A stretch of DNA of 64,000 nt from Apoda limacodes. Lineage: Eukaryota > Arthropoda > Insecta > Lepidoptera > Limacodidae. The DNA is taken from positions 3,682,959 to 3,746,958 of the forward strand of contig OX291542.1 of NCBI GenBank assembly GCA_946406115.1. Direction: 5' to 3'. Below the pieces are notes generated by a model. It was not told the DNA's origin and made no database searches. It saw only the letters and a list, made by a program, of their open reading frames with translations. The translations under genes and the position numbers were made by a program. This document shows, piece by piece, positions 10,696 to 21,422 of this stretch; positions within the stretch are counted from its first letter, which is position 1; each line of letters begins with the position of its first letter.

Positions 10696-12396
10696 TTACC
10701 ATCCCTTGGCATTTCCTGTAAGAAAAAAAAAACCACATTAACGGTTAATTTAATAAAGTTAATAAAATTACAATTGATATTTTACATGCTCTATTTTTAT
10801 TAATATTAAAAAACTGATATTTGTATTATTATATGTCCTCACTTTTATAATATATTCAATTTCTTTTTGTTTCACGGTCCCATGAAGTTTGACTATAGTA
10901 TTTTTTTATATGCATTATAAGTAATTATTCCTATTTCGAAAATTGGCTACTGGCTATTAATGTTTTTGTTTCGGTTGTATGTAAAATTAGTTAAACGAAT
11001 CAGGTTTACCCACGATTACAGTTATTTAATTATTATTTACCTGAATCGTTTTCATTATTCACGTTGTTTCTATTGTGGACTTTGTTGGCGTTGTTAGCTA
11101 TATTGTCGTTGTGGGCAGCGTTGTGGTTAACATTGTCGTTGTCATTATCATTGCCGTTACGGTTTCCATTTCTGTTACCATTTTCGTTCTCATTTCCATT
11201 ACCGTTTCGGTTTCCATTTCCATTTTCATTGTCGTTTCCGTTTCCGTTTCCATTATCATTTCCATTTCTATCAAGGTTATGGTTTAGGTTATCGTGACGA
11301 TTGCCACGAATATGACCACTCTGCACATTTCCATGACGACCACGGTTTGTATTATCTAAACGAAAAAAAAAAATTACTTATAAATTCAAGTACCGATCGC
11401 ACAGAAAGAAGCTTCACCAGCTTGTACCTTACTGTTACGTTAAATTACAAGAAATAGGTATGCAGAATATTACACAGATTAAGATTTATAATTAAATTTA
11501 ATAAAAACTTACCGGACCATCCTTGTGCGGCGCTATATTGGACGCAGGCAAACTGAAAAGAATAAAACACTTTTTATATTCGTTTCACCTAATACCTAAT
11601 TATGTAGATTTTAATCTATTATATGCATGCATATATATATACGCTACTCATACTGTACTAGATTTTTTGTGTGCGTCACAGAAATGATATCAATGGAAAT
11701 TGCAACTAGGGAAAGTATTATTTGATATTTGGATAGCTGGAAATTATTAATTTAGTATTAAAAAAAATCAGTTTATTTTTCAGGTTCCTGTGCTGAAAAT
11801 TGAAATAGTTGAAAGCTGCTTTATGACATCAAGAAAAAGTCTTTGCAAATTTTTTTTTCTGCCGGTATAAAAAAAACTACTATCCTATGTTGTCTCTATC
11901 GTTCCAACTATTTTTGTTTCAAATTTAACTAAGTAAAACAAGCAAATATTAAATGGTTGCAAATACGGAAATCGTGATTTAACAGGATTTTTATAAAATA
12001 TCTATAGCTACAGGCATTTACATACCTGTACTATTAAGCTTATTATATTCTATAAATATAAATATTTCCCATAACTGAGCTACAAGCTAATGTATTATGA
12101 AGTTCATATTCCCATGATGTGGACTTGATTGCGGAAAGGGTTCTGCAAGTCATTGGGGAAGCACTCCCGTGTTTAAAAATGCACTAGTACGTTTACATAC
12201 CATATATGTGTATACGTATGTATATGTGTGTATATATGTATGTATGTGTATTTATATGGGTTCCTGTGCGTGTATGTATGCATGTTTGTATAAATAGATT
12301 ATCGAATGGGCTTTGCACTACCAATTAAAATAAGAATTATGCTTGTAACTTGTAACTCACCAAAACAGCAATGCAGAGGACTTCAATAGTTTTCAT
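10696..12396 (-). CDS. Secreted Asn/Gly/Asp-rich protein, left copy (136 aa, four exons)
   Basis: Coding exons on the minus strand are 12361-12396, 11513-11552, 11041-11355 and 10696-10715, all with GT/AG borders. Exons 1 and 2 encode MKTIEVLCIAVL then FACVQYSAAQ, a typical signal peptide with an intron inside it; mature protein would start around QGW. Exon 3 encodes a hydrophilic N-terminus with His and Arg, then an extended Asn-Gly-Asn, Asn-Asp and Asn-Glu repeat built from AAY-GRN codons, then a less regular NHNAAHN/NNANKVHNRNN section. Exon 4 adds NAKGW and a stop. The protein is probably intrinsically disordered. Frame and splice sites are intact. It is 4 residues shorter than the inverted copy at 36.4 kb, all within the repeat. 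A TATA box lies about 95 bases upstream of the ATG. No known family is recognised; a silk, eggshell, cuticle or immune secreted role is only a guess. Confidence 0.8.
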
Positions 12397-12490
12397 TTTT
12401 GTTTTAGATTAACAATTTAGGAGAGGAAATAAAAATTGATGTTCTTTCGAATATCACAGTAAATTGATAATATTTTATTTAAAATTCGCT

Positions 12491-12499
12491 CCTTATATA
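12491..12499 (-). promoter_or_regulatory. TATA box of the left Asn-rich gene
   Basis: CCTTATATA on the plus strand reads TATATAAGG on the minus strand, about 95 bp before the ATG at 12,396. The right copy has the same box at the same distance. Confidence 0.6.
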
Positions 12500-12684
12500 C
12501 AATTTAGTACAAAATACTAACAGTTGGCGCATTTGTTTTAACATAAAGTTAAATTTTTATTCATAGAATCACTGTTTTTGTTTGTTTTTGCTTGTTATAT
12601 TATCAGGTTATGTTTAATACGTACAATTGTAATTTAAAGTAACAGGTGCTTTATAATTTTTTTATGAAACACTAGTTTTGTCTG

Positions 12685-12702
12685 ACAATAAGTTCTTATT
12701 GT
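12685..12702. repeat. Short palindrome at the inner end of the left arm
   Basis: ACAATAAG-TT-CTTATTGT is an 8-bp perfect stem with a 2-base loop. Homology between the arms ends here, and the matching palindrome in the right arm is at 36,057-36,074. Confidence 0.6.
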
Positions 12703-12705
12703 AAA

Positions 12706-14175
12706 AAAATCAAACTACCTATTAAAGTATGCTCCTGAAGTAGTCCCATATTAATGTAGAGGATTTAAAACTGAAACTTTTGGAGAAAAAAAAACCTTAA
12801 TTTAAAACTGTTGAAACGCGCCTATGATTTCCTATGTTGATGATTGTATAAAAATTTGTAACGAATATGGATGTTTTTAGTGTACGACAAAAAAAGTAAT
12901 TCGACACTCAAAAGCAAAAAAAAAGTTTTTTAACAAAAACAAACAACCGGCTTCAAAAACATGCATTAAAAAGGTAAACTTAATTACTTATTTCCAAAAA
13001 TAAGTAATTTGAAGCGTCAAACACCTTAATTATACTAATTAAGTTTGCTATTCATGTAGCTTTGGTTCGTTTAAGCTCGGTTATTGTTATTCCCGCGGGA
13101 ACTTTTCGGGATAAAAATAAGTAAATGGGTGGGGCTCGTCTTAAACTTGACCGCTTTTTATTATTTGTTGCTATACTTAAGAGCTCACACACTCTATGAT
13201 CATTGCAAATTGAAACTTTTTTAAATTAAGATTCGCTTTTGGTTATGGAACCATAAAAATTAAAACATCATCAAAAGTTTTTAACAAACAAAAAAAAACA
13301 ACCGGCTTCAAATACAAGTGCATCTTGCACTAAAAAGGTAAAAAAAATTACTTTATCTAAAAATCTGATCTAAATTACAGTTTGAAGTTGGTGTCTATGT
13401 ACCTACCTCACAGTTCATGACACACTTCACTTGCATGACACCAACTTCAAATATAGATATAGAATATTTCTTCTAATATAGATATAGAAAGTTTTCAAAT
13501 GCATAAAATATCAAAACATAACTGTTTTTGGATTTGGATTTGGATTTTTGGCCTACCGTGCACTTCATTGAAATTTCGTATTCTTTCTCAAAATTTGTAA
13601 GGTGTGAACAATACAAGGAAAGTGCGCACATTGTGAGAAAGAGTCGGATGCAGATTTCTGTAGATTTGTTAAGGTGCGTTTCCGCACGGAATATTTTCAC
13701 TCTATGGGACTTCGGTATACGAAAACCTACGTACTACGCAAATCAATTGACAGATGGTGCTTGAAAGGCGGTGGAGGTTAATGTTGTCAAAACGCGTTTT
13801 ATAGATAAAGGTTTATTTTTAGTGATAGCATCTAACTCGTAATGCTCTTGGTGAATTTTAAGGTTAATAATTCCTAACAAATGTTTTTCAATTCAAATCA
13901 AAACTCATACCAAATCTGATGCGTTACGGTCTCGAATACGCACTGCAACTCGCCGCACTGCAGTACGCCCAGACTTAGAGTATTGAGTTGTCAACTTGAG
14001 TGCGCGTCATATAAATTTGCACGTATTGAAATGCGGAGCGATAGTTTTGTCGAATATTGTTTTGATAATCTCATTGACAGTGGTGCCTCCACGCCACGCA
14101 AAAATATGTGGCCGGTCTAGAGGTAGAGACCGGTAGAAGTCATTTACTTAAGACATTTTCTCACCTAACACTGGT
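12706..14175. other. Spacer between the arms: dispersed repeats, no gene
   Basis: The segment holds two copies of an 'acaaccggcttcaaa'-type repeat (about 12,935-13,000 and 13,295-13,450), plus copy 2 of the repeat shared with 6,345-6,475 (13,020-13,130). Bases 13,381-13,395 and 13,437-13,451 are a perfect 15-bp inverted repeat (TTTGAAGTTGGTGTC and its complement), as in a small MITE-like element. 'gatttggatttggatttttg' near 13,530 is low-complexity. The frames at 13,473-13,764 show no domain and overlap each other on both strands. No gene is supported. Confidence 0.6.
13381..13451. repeat. Perfect 15-bp inverted repeat with a 41-base loop
   Basis: 13,381-13,395 and 13,437-13,451 are exact reverse complements. 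They could be the end hairpin of a non-autonomous DNA element associated with the 'accggcttcaaa' repeat just upstream. Confidence 0.6.
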
Positions 14176-14222
14176 TTTCTATACAACATTTTTTTTTTGC
14201 CTTTTTATAGATAGTGGTACGG
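14176..14222 (+). mobile_element. SINE, 5' part, split by the LTR retrotransposon
   Basis: 'tatacaacattttttttttg' followed by 'cctttttatagatagtggta' matches the section just before the tail of the SINE family seen complete at 45.0-45.4 kb. The matching tail ('cacccttcatgcgtgagtcc' onward) resumes immediately after the LTR element at 36,010. Confidence 0.75.
14219..14222 (+). repeat. Target-site duplication, left copy (ACGG)
   Basis: ACGG immediately precedes the TGTAGTGG start of the 5' LTR, and is repeated at 36,010-36,013 right after the 3' LTR. A 4-bp duplication fits a Ty3/gypsy integrase. Confidence 0.85.
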
Positions 14223-15563
14223 TGTAGTGGACCCAAGCCTTTAATAGAGAGTTGTAGCAATCCGGACCCCACGACACGGTGTTGATTTGCTAAATTAAGT
14301 CTTAAGAGAACAGGTAAATTAAAGAAAATGGGATTCATTAATAATAAATATAAATTAGATCAATCACCTTCGTAATTCATACCAATCGAATACTATCGAG
14401 ATCGATGAAACATTAAGTGAGTGAGTGGCCCGGATGTCCTCACCGGTCTTAGATTAATATATTTATATCTACGCCATAAGGCGTAAATCGCAGTGGGATC
14501 CTAAAATCATCAACACAAAGAAAAATAATTACTCGTTAAATACGACCGATTCGTAAAGTAGCAGATAACCAGGAGGTTAAAATATATGGAGAATATCGAT
14601 CGATTATTTTCAGTTAATTGTTATAAATATCGTAGGGTGCGAGAGGGATAGTAGAGTAGGCTCCGCGCCGCTTACGACGAGCCTTCAATGTGTAAATTAA
14701 TCGAAGCTGTATAATCGAGTCACAAAGAAGCGGAGAAACTAGTTCGGCAGGTAAAGAGTTTAGTAGAATCGGGTGACGATTTCGATATGATTGTTCGATT
14801 ATTACTATAAAGTAACTGGCCACTAAAATGCGAAGCACGTGGGTACACGTGGAAGTAAAATAAAGAAGAAATTAACTGGCGCCACAATCCCTAGACACGC
14901 CACGTGTTCAGGCCGCGTCTATCGGGGGGGAGGGGAGAACGGTTATAAGCGATAGGCGTCAGTTGCGGCACCCTTTTCCACTGTCGTCGTACCGAGAGGC
15001 TGGCCGTGCTCGAGATTCCTGAGGAAGCGGGAAGGACAGGACGAACAAAGATTTGAAGAAATTTAATACCGACGCCGTGCACGTTTCGCCTACATCAAAT
15101 ATCAGTAAGTGTCTTTTGTGAGAACTGAGGCTAGCAATGTCAACTTATTATTGATGGGTTTGTACTATGGGGCTTTGTGAGGGACTTCCTTTATACCATG
15201 GCGTAAGGACTGTGTAAGGGACCGTGTAAGATGCCACCTTGGTTAAAGTGAAGGGTTGGTTGGGGAAAATTGAAAGTGGTTGACTTTTTGGTTGGGATTC
15301 TAGTTGTAAATTTGGAGTAGAGAAGGGAAAAACCCTTGCTTATTAAAAATGCAGAGGTAGTTTGTTGACATTGTTGGCTATGTACTCTTAAAGGAAAAGA
15401 GATTGCCGATTTCTGCAGAAAATTTAGTGGAGAAAAGGGCTCCTGCCGGGATCGGCGTCTCTTAACATGATGTTGTAAATTTTGTGATACTTTGTGGGAA
15501 GAAACCCCGTAATTAGGCTCTGATCTGATTAGTTAAGAAATCGTTTAAGATTAGGGTTAAGGT

Positions 15564-16007
15564 CAGGCAACCCTTGTGTAAATCCTGTCCTGTGTATATG
15601 TATATCTTATTGATGAAAGCCCTACGCAAGTCCTGAGCATCGACTTCGCGCTTTGATCGGACTCGAGGTGACGGGGCATGCTTACATGACTTGGCAGGCA
15701 ACCCTTGTGTAAATCCTGTCCTGTGTATATGTATATCTTATTGATGAAAGCCCTACGCAAGTCCTAAGCATCGACTTCGCGCTTTGATCGGACTCGAGGT
15801 GACGGGGCATGCTTACATGACTTGGCAGGCAACCCTTGTGTAAATCCTGTCCTGTGTATATGTATATCTTATTGATGAAAGCCCTACGCAAGTCCTGAGC
15901 ATCGACTTCGCGCTTTGATCGGACTCGAGGTGACGGGGCATGCTTACATGACTTGGCAGGCAACCCTTGTGTGAATCCTGTCCTGTGTATATGTATCTTC
16001 ATTGATG
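15564..16007 (+). repeat. 131-bp tandem repeat in the 5' LTR
   Basis: The unit starts 'caggcaacccttgtgtaaat' and contains 'cgcgctttgatcggactcga'. Starts at 15,564, 15,695, 15,826 and 15,957 give an exact 131-bp period: three full units plus a partial fourth that diverges. Units differ by single bases (for example 'cctgagc' against 'cctaagc'). The minus-strand frames seen here are repeat artefacts. Confidence 0.9.
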
Positions 16008-17823
16008 AAAATCCTACACGCTTTGGTAGACGCTCATTAGAATGGTACAGTTATGTTACATGTAATTGATGGTTATGTTAATGATATCTCTATATCCGCT
16101 ACTTACTATCTCAATCATTTTAGTCCCGATGTCTTGTTGCGTTGCGGTATGGGTGACCCCCAAAGCAAGCAGACCCTTGGTAGATAGAGGTAGGTGAGGA
16201 CGGGGCAATCACAGTAGGGGTTCTTCAAGCGGGGTCTGGCTTGTTATAAGATTAGGGAAGATTGGGGCTTGATGTTAGAGACATACTAGGATAACTGCAG
16301 GCTTCAGGAATCTAAGGGTGTGAGGGGGCTAATAAAACCTAAATCTGGGTTGGCTCCAGTTCCACCCTTCACCGGCGTCGAGTGGGGAAGCTGAACTGTT
16401 AGATGCCGTTTAGGTAATGGGTGGCTAAAATTTAATGTGGGATTTTTAACCCAATCTCCTTAAGGAATCCATAGATAAATAGTACCTCCACTCCACCCAT
16501 TATTGCGACGGATAGATTTGGAAAGCTAAGTATTATTGTGTTCATATTTAAATATTTGTTTCCTGTGTAAAAATAAACGTAAACCTCATATGTTTTTCAG
16601 AGCCGCGACATTAATCTAGAGAGTCTAATTTTTAATTAGACTATCTAAGCTTTATTTTATTGCTTTATACTGTTTAATTTATGTTTTGACTAAGCCATTT
16701 AAGATAAAGATGACAGAACTTCAACATTGACCAAACTTTATTAACAGGCTATGAGGTGACGTTAGTGGGTCAGGATTTGTTCTATTCTTCGCCATGAATC
16801 ACCCCGTTGAAGACGTATTAGTATAATCATACACAATTCTCTACTAACTGATGAGGCTCTGAATTGTTGTATGGAAAGCCGAAACGTTAAGTTCTAAACA
16901 CTCAGAAAGGGCTAACCCTTACTTGATCTGGCTAATGCGCCGGGTCCTGAGTGTGGATATGTCTTCCTTACAATCCACCTTAAACATATTTATTGTGTGT
17001 CAAACTAGGTGTTCTGTCGCCTTAATTACTCTGATGAACAATTCACCACTTAACCATGTGCGTAATCGCACACCTATTTTATTATTTCTTGTGAACTTAG
17101 CTTGCACGGCATATGTTTCGGGCGAGTATAGCTTCTCCGGACTAGCGGCTATTTAAACTTAAGGAGCCTCGGGTTCGAACCGACCGATCGTAGGTTATAT
17201 TCAAATAATAACGAGATGGTCCCTTTAGTTCCGTAGTTAGTCATAGTAGTAAGGATAAATACATGGTCGTCTGGTTGTTTGCCACCTCCGCAGCGTTATA
17301 AATGTAGGAGTTGGCGGGGAGCACTACTTACCTATCCTAAAGAACAGTTTAAGGCACGGTGTACGAAGGATAAAGGTTATCTATTAACTCAATTACTAAA
17401 TGACAGGAGGGCGAAGCCACAAGGTAAGCTAGTTTGATTAAACCTATCTACGAGTCTGTCAGGAGTTGGTCGTTATATACCTTCCTTGTTAAAGGTTCCA
17501 AGACGTCAGTCAGATAATAAGTACGATACAATTGACAACCGCTTAAGGCCAGACGGTACCCTAGGCCCTTAAGGCTATTCAAATTCAAGTTATACATAAT
17601 TAATTTTCAATATTCATTTTAGCGATCAAGTAGGAACAACCTAGTGTATGAGTTAGGCGAGCGTTAGGTTTTGTCTCAATTTTATAGTTTTGTTTTCATA
17701 AACTTTATATTCTAGTGTAGATAATCGCCATAGCTTGTAACCATAAACTCAATTTTAGATCTAAGAACGAAATTCGTACTGACCGGGTCGCGAGATACTA
17801 AACCAAAACCGAACCAACGTAAA

Positions 17824-18141
17824 TTAGTCGAAGGAAGGTCGAGTAACACGATTAGACTCTGTACCTGCGCAGAAGACTAAAATGTGAACTCTGCGCACCC
17901 ACGTGACCACGAGACGCCAGCTGGGCACTTCGACGCACAGGCAAATGTATGGAAAGTCTGACCGGTTAGTCTTTAATTGGCCGAAGGGATAATTCGGTGG
18001 CGGGCCCAATAATTCTGAATAGAACAACTTACGAACCCTTAAGGAATGGTTGTATATGTGAATTTTCCTGGATGATTCCCAGTTAGGGTTACCCGTAAAC
18101 GACCTGGAAACTAGGATTGGTAGATTTAGATAGACTTCCAT
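17824..18141 (-). other. Antisense ORF within the 5' LTR, 105 codons
   Basis: An ATG-started frame on the minus strand, repeated unchanged at 34,006-34,323 in the 3' LTR. The predicted product has no recognised domain; it contains 'FTGNPNWESSRKIH' and a hydrophobic, Trp- and Cys-containing C-terminal half ('FPYICLCVEVPSWRLVVTW'). Being identical in the two LTRs is no evidence of selection, because LTRs are copied from each other. It could be chance. Confidence 0.2.
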
Positions 18142-18399
18142 ACTAAATCGTCCGCCCTTAGCGCCCTCTATAAGACCTCCTCAATATCTCCATTATTAGA
18201 CAGTTAGCTAAGATATCGATCGACCGAGTAATTCCACGATTATTACACAGATGGCGTGAGTTTCAGTGGTAAAATAATAATCATGAATGTATGTGGATTT
18301 CTGGATACCTACGGTTAGGACTATGTTATAACTTTATTTAAAGGGTAGGCTGTAGATGTATTTCAGGGTTACATTTACTTCTAATTTGTTAGTTTGTCT

Positions 18400-19240
18400 T
18401 TACGGCGATTCTACATATATTATTATAAGATTAGATTAGAAGAGAAGCTAGTAAGGATAGTGGTAGTCTTTTTATATACTTAGATTGCCTTTGGGGTGGC
18501 TTCTCGAATACCATTACGACTTTATAATTTCACTTAGGGGTTGTTAACGGGTTGTCAACAGGCTCTTTATGCAATTACTAAACTTATCGGTCAGTCTGTG
18601 GTGCATTCTTAAGTGTTATTGAGAGGGTTGTGTAATTTACGTAAGGGCCAGGCCGCGAGTATATTCGTTTTATCTATATATATATTCAATCTGTTAGTTC
18701 ATCCGTATGGTGACCTTTCATATTACATTACAGTTTTATAACTTCGCTTAAGAGATCGATAGCTAGTCTACTAATAATTTATCTATGTACTTAATAGGTC
18801 CGCTTGTCTCCCTAATGCCTTATATATGTTGTTATTAGTTCCGACCTTCACTTAAGCGCAAGCTAGAGAACTGGTGACAGGTTAGTTGTGTAGGTTATAG
18901 GTTAATTAAGGGATCAATAGCGTACCTGCTAATAATTTATTTAGTTATTAAATAGGTCTGTCTGTCTCTTAAATGATTTTGTTATATTATAAGTGTATAA
19001 ATTTAGTTAAGGGGAAGCCAGTGAGCTTATTAGTGGTTAGTACTTTCATATGTCTAAGGGTTCTTCCTTTTAAGGTGATTTTCCTACATTACTATGAGGT
19101 TACAAGTTTACTTAAGGGCAAGATAACTAGTGTATCGATGGACTACTTACCGTTTAAGAGTTCTCCTTTAAGGCGATTTCATACATTACTATAGGATTAC
19201 GACTTCACTTAAGGGGTATGCGGTCATAGTCGTTATAACT
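18400..19240 (+). repeat. Degenerate tandem repeats with a CTTCACTTAAGGG core, 5' LTR
   Basis: A module of a short AT-rich run ('tacattactatag'-like) followed by a 'cttcacttaagggg'-like core recurs about seven times, near 18,420, 18,525, 18,740, 18,850, 18,995, 19,110 and 19,205. Spacing is irregular (about 90-215 bp). A further relative is in the leader at about 22,215. The same array is in the 3' LTR (34,582-35,422). Confidence 0.6.
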
Positions 19241-20108
19241 TCAAGGCCTATCGTGTTCGAGGGGTAACCGTGTTATTACGAGACATGTTCGGAGTTGTAA
19301 GGAGGTAGCTAGGCTGGTGAATAGGGTGACTTAGGCTAGGGTACTTCGACTACGTTAGGATAATAAATCGCATATATTTTAATCTGAAACTCGCATTTAG
19401 TAATTTAAATTCTGGTCTAATGCTAATCAGGACTTAGTGGTTCTGCGGTTAAGGATTAGTTATAGGCCATTGCTTTTAATGTAGGTATAATGTAAAATTA
19501 GGGTTTTGATTTTGTTCTTTCACACCTGGGACTGATTGAATCCATACCTCTTAGGATCTGGGGTTATTATCGGTCACAACGAGGGGTCCAAATAGACGAT
19601 TACGCCATTAGACGATCACAGCCAAATAAAATATTAGCTTTCTTTAATAATAACATTAACGGTTACAAAATACTATTAACATTTCTTTATAATAATAGAG
19701 ACAACAATAATATGTTAGAATTACACATGTCTTCACGTATTCAAATTGGCGAGTACGTCGGTATACTCCACGTGAGTTCAAATTTATAATTTTATTATTT
19801 TTATAAACTGGGGGGGGGGTTTCTACATTATGTGTTGCCGTTACCAGGATAGGATAAAGAACTAAAGGAGGCTTGTAAAAGCCTACATTTTGTTGTCGTA
19901 CAACGGATGGGAGGTCATTAAAATGGATTCCAGAAGAACAGGGGTGACAGAATGAGAAGTAAGGTACATACCTAAGCTTTCACTTTAGTAAAGGTAGACG
20001 GAGACCAACGTTATATTGGATCCCAAGGCTAGCCAGCAGGCAGAAATACACAAAGATACTGAGATTAAGGTATGTTTAATAAAAGAAAATCAAAAAATCA
20101 AAATGTTA

Positions 20109-20381
20109 TTAAACCTGGGGACGGAGGTATTTAGGTAGTCGCACCACTCCCCGGTGATGTCCACCATTCTTTTTGCGACGACCTCGACGCTTCCGTCGTT
20201 TCCTCTTCTCTTGCGGTGCGGATTCCGGTGGCGGTGGCCTACCCTCGGCGTTGTGGTCAGGAGACGCATTGTGATCGACAGGAAGGTCACCGGGATTGAC
20301 CACGCTGGAACACGTTGGAAAAGAAGGAGCGGAGACTCCGCCTGGGACATCGAGAACGTGGCGGATAACGCCACTGGACAT
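20109..20381 (-). CDS. Antisense ORF in the leader: 90-aa Pro-rich, arginine-rich protein
   Basis: An ATG-started minus-strand frame with the stop TAA at 20,109-20,111; an upstream in-frame stop at 20,394-20,396 fixes this ATG as the first. The N-terminal half is Pro/Ser/Val-rich, followed by EGRPPPPESAPQ and then a dense basic cluster, EKRKRRKRRGRRKKNGG, and a short HHRGVVRLPKYLRPQV tail. The cluster would serve as a nuclear localisation signal or an arginine-rich RNA-binding motif. The segment is much more GC-rich than the AT-rich leader around it, as real coding DNA in this element is. The overlapping plus-strand frame (20,154-20,441) shows no comparable feature. An accessory protein of the element is a reasonable inference, but expression is unproven and no homologue is recognised. 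Confidence 0.4.
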   Translation of the reverse strand: MSSGVIRHVLDVPGGVSAPSFPTCSSVVNPGDLPVDHNASPDHNAEGRPPPPESAPQEKRKRRKRRGRRKKNGGHHRGVVRLPKYLRPQV

Positions 20382-21406
20382 GGTTGTTATTTTTTAAACA
20401 AAATGGGGTTATTAAAGGACGATTTCACGGCCACGGAGTGAATGATACAAATAATGCTGGTATAACATCGAACTATATTAAATTTTCTGGAAGGAGGGTA
20501 GATTGGAAATTGGATCGGTAACCTAAGGGGTAGATCGTTTTGTTTTCTCCCTTTTCCATGTGAGAGACCGAAAGGCGGAATAATAGTCTTAAATCCATAC
20601 TATATCGAGATATCTTTTAGAAGGTAGGTTGTAAATTAGTTGTTATGTAAAGCTAATTATAGACACAAGTTTAGGATAAAACCATATTAAATTAGTGTAA
20701 AAGAATGGGTTTATTTTAGTTAGGTAGTACAGTACATCTATTTAGGTACTAGTATAGTAAGATATATTCTACGACTTAGGCTTAGATATAGGAAGGCATT
20801 ACTAGTAATATGTAGACATAAAATTACGGCTAATACGCAAAATTAAAATTACATTTATAGAATGGTAGGCAGGGGTATGTGTATGATCTAATAACCTTAT
20901 TTATAAATACATATTCGTATATCTCAATCATCCGAAACCTAGGGAACGGTATTCGTAAGATAAATCTTACTAGTCTCGTTCAATCTGAACTTCTATGTGG
21001 TAGTACCTATATGCTTATTGTCATAACATAGGTTCAAGAAAATGTTTAAAAACTAGATTCGAATAAATTTATTATTGGATAGCACTATTCAATAATTATG
21101 GACCTTAGCTTAATATTGTGAGTACGGTTCGAATAAGCTTGTGAGTGTTGGTTTGTACGTATATGTGTGCGTAAGTAGATGTGGATAAGTATATAAATTC
21201 GCAGGTGTTTTATGGAAGGATTCTTGAACTTGTGATTGTCAACTGATAAAGTGGAGGAGTTAGCCGTACTATTTATAAAAAGGGGAACCCCCTTATGGAC
21301 TTTAGTGGCCTGTCGCGAGGCATATTACCGTATGGACATAGATTAGAGATCAGTATAGTTGGGGTGGCCTTAATGAACTGTCTATATACATAGAATTATT
21401 ATTAAG

Positions 21407-21422
21407 AGGGGGGGGGGGGGGG
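21407..21422 (+). repeat. Long poly-G run
   Basis: About 16 consecutive G on the element's sense strand, followed 40 bp later by a 'gggggagggggagg' tract. Similar runs occur at both LTR ends (ten and eleven G) and at 30,208-30,221. They could fold into G-quadruplexes, or may simply reflect slippage. Confidence 0.8.

Larger units (their letters stand above)
8228..12705 (+). repeat. Left arm of a large inverted duplication
   Basis: The reverse complement of this stretch matches 36,057-41,152 over its whole length, with substitutions and several insertions specific to one arm. Anchors seen on both sides include 'actattcttaagac' (8,228 against 41,140), the 'cctgtcatgcaggactgaag' segment (8,330 against 41,060), the CEVC-type exon relic (8,934-9,110 against 40,070-40,300) and all four exons of the Asn-rich gene. 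The arms have clearly diverged, far more than the two LTRs of the retrotransposon between them, so the duplication predates that insertion. Confidence 0.9.
14223..19827 (+). repeat. 5' LTR, 5,605 bp
   Basis: It begins TGTAGTGGACCC and ends in a run of ten G followed by TTTCTACA. It contains a 131-bp tandem array (15,564-16,007), a run of degenerate repeats (18,400-19,240), a possible splice acceptor ('atgtttttcag', about 16,602) and only short ORFs. The longest ATG-started antisense ORF is 17,824-18,141. LTRs of Ty3/gypsy elements are usually a few hundred bases to about 2 kb, so this one is exceptionally long. Confidence 0.95.

Noticed and set aside
11064..11297. Leu/Phe/Ser- and Val/Ile-rich reading frames antisense to the Asn-rich repeat (also 37,593-37,838, 37,603-37,827 and 37,616-37,804)
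   Set aside because: They are by-products of the AAY-GRN codon repeat. The spliced Asn-rich frame explains signal peptide, splice sites and poly(A) signal in both copies.
15513..16002. Minus-strand repeated ORFs in the LTR (62-106 aa; also 31,695-32,184)
   Set aside because: The 131-bp tandem repeat happens to lack stops in some frames. The products are pure repeats and show no domain.
15564..16007. CRISPR-like array
   Set aside because: Units are 131 bp, directly adjacent, with no variable spacers, in an insect LTR.
19828..19850. tRNA primer-binding site after the 5' LTR
   Set aside because: No stretch starting TGG and matching a known tRNA 3' end could be found by eye. The priming mechanism is left open.
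20154..20441. Plus-strand ORF of 95 aa overlapping the antisense basic ORF
   Set aside because: No domain, and composition looks like the complement of the GC-rich minus-strand frame. The minus frame has the better features.
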